Source of the DNA: Bacteroidales bacterium
Lineage (GTDB): Bacteria; Bacteroidota; Bacteroidia; Bacteroidales; Muribaculaceae
Length of the DNA: 43,305 nucleotides
NCBI GenBank assembly: GCA_019416285.1
Contig: DXXM01000030.1
Span: 1 to 43,305 of the forward strand
Reading direction: 5' to 3'
Part shown: positions 43,256 to 43,305 of the stretch, piece by piece
How the letters are laid out: each line of letters opens with the position of its first letter
Position numbering within the stretch: the first letter of the stretch is position 1
The notes under the pieces: generated by a model
The model's input: the letters and a program-made list of their open reading frames with translations, nothing else
What the model was told of the DNA's origin: nothing
Database searches by the model: none
Made by a program: the position numbers and the translations under genes

Positions 43256-43305
43256 GTGAGTAATCAAATTTATTTATTGTAAAATATCTTCATGACTTAT
43301 ACGTT
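43247..43305. mobile_element. Possible end of an inserted mobile element (continues beyond window)
   Basis: From about 43247 the sequence changes from GC-rich coding DNA to strongly AT-rich DNA (ATCAAATTTATTTATTG and similar) with no coding match to the receptor. This is typical of an insertion sequence end. No transposase or terminal repeat is visible in the 59 bases available, so an invertible segment or an assembly join is also possible. Confidence 0.4.

Overview
The window looks like a chromosomal segment of a gut Bacteroidota, order Bacteroidales, most like Muribaculaceae or a close relative. This placement is inferred from gene content and promoter style, not from a database search. The supporting signs are a FeoA-FeoB fusion, a PorV-type outer-membrane protein, an ECF sigma / anti-sigma / STN-plug receptor set, a DUF4136-type lipoprotein, an agmatine deiminase plus N-carbamoylputrescine amidase pair, and several promoters fitting TTTG-N19/20-TAnnTTTG, the Bacteroidota primary sigma consensus.

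Positions 1 to about 9.5 kb are the integrase-proximal end of a prophage or phage-like integrated element that continues beyond the left edge. Four minus-strand genes (110, 165, 374 and 1559 aa) look like a virion or DNA-ejection cassette. A divergent plus-strand gene (133 aa) has a terminase-small-subunit-like N-terminus. A 497-aa tyrosine recombinase closes the element next to host ppdK. Between the 133-aa gene and the integrase lies a 673-bp non-coding stretch carrying two arrays of a degenerate 21-bp repeat (about 8 and 6 units). The two arrays share an exact 50-bp segment. This is the least explained structure in the window. Three GGACAAC repeats at 11-bp multiples lie just upstream of the integrase and are candidate recombinase arm sites.

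From 9.6 to 28.7 kb the genes are ordinary core and metabolic genes. They are ppdK, an FtsX/LolE-type permease and feoAB on the minus strand; porV and ispF on the plus strand; a two-gene redox unit (a Tat lipoprotein with two Fe-S sites and a NapH-NapG-like fusion); thyA-folA; a convergent DUF4136 lipoprotein; a small acidic protein with aguA and aguB (putrescine from agmatine); a membrane protein; aroE; and a ComEC-like channel protein with a degenerate C-terminal domain.

From 28.3 to 33.3 kb there is a tight four-gene minus-strand operon: acyltransferase, metallophosphoesterase, tex, folK. Divergent from it, at 33.6 to 41.1 kb, is a nitrogen-assimilation block, amtB-gltB-gltD, for ammonium uptake and glutamate synthesis. 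Two strong consecutive hairpins follow. The window ends with an ECF sigma factor, its anti-sigma partner, and the first 246 codons of an outer-membrane receptor. The receptor reading frame breaks off abruptly into AT-rich DNA at about 43,247, which suggests disruption by a mobile element or a rearrangement.
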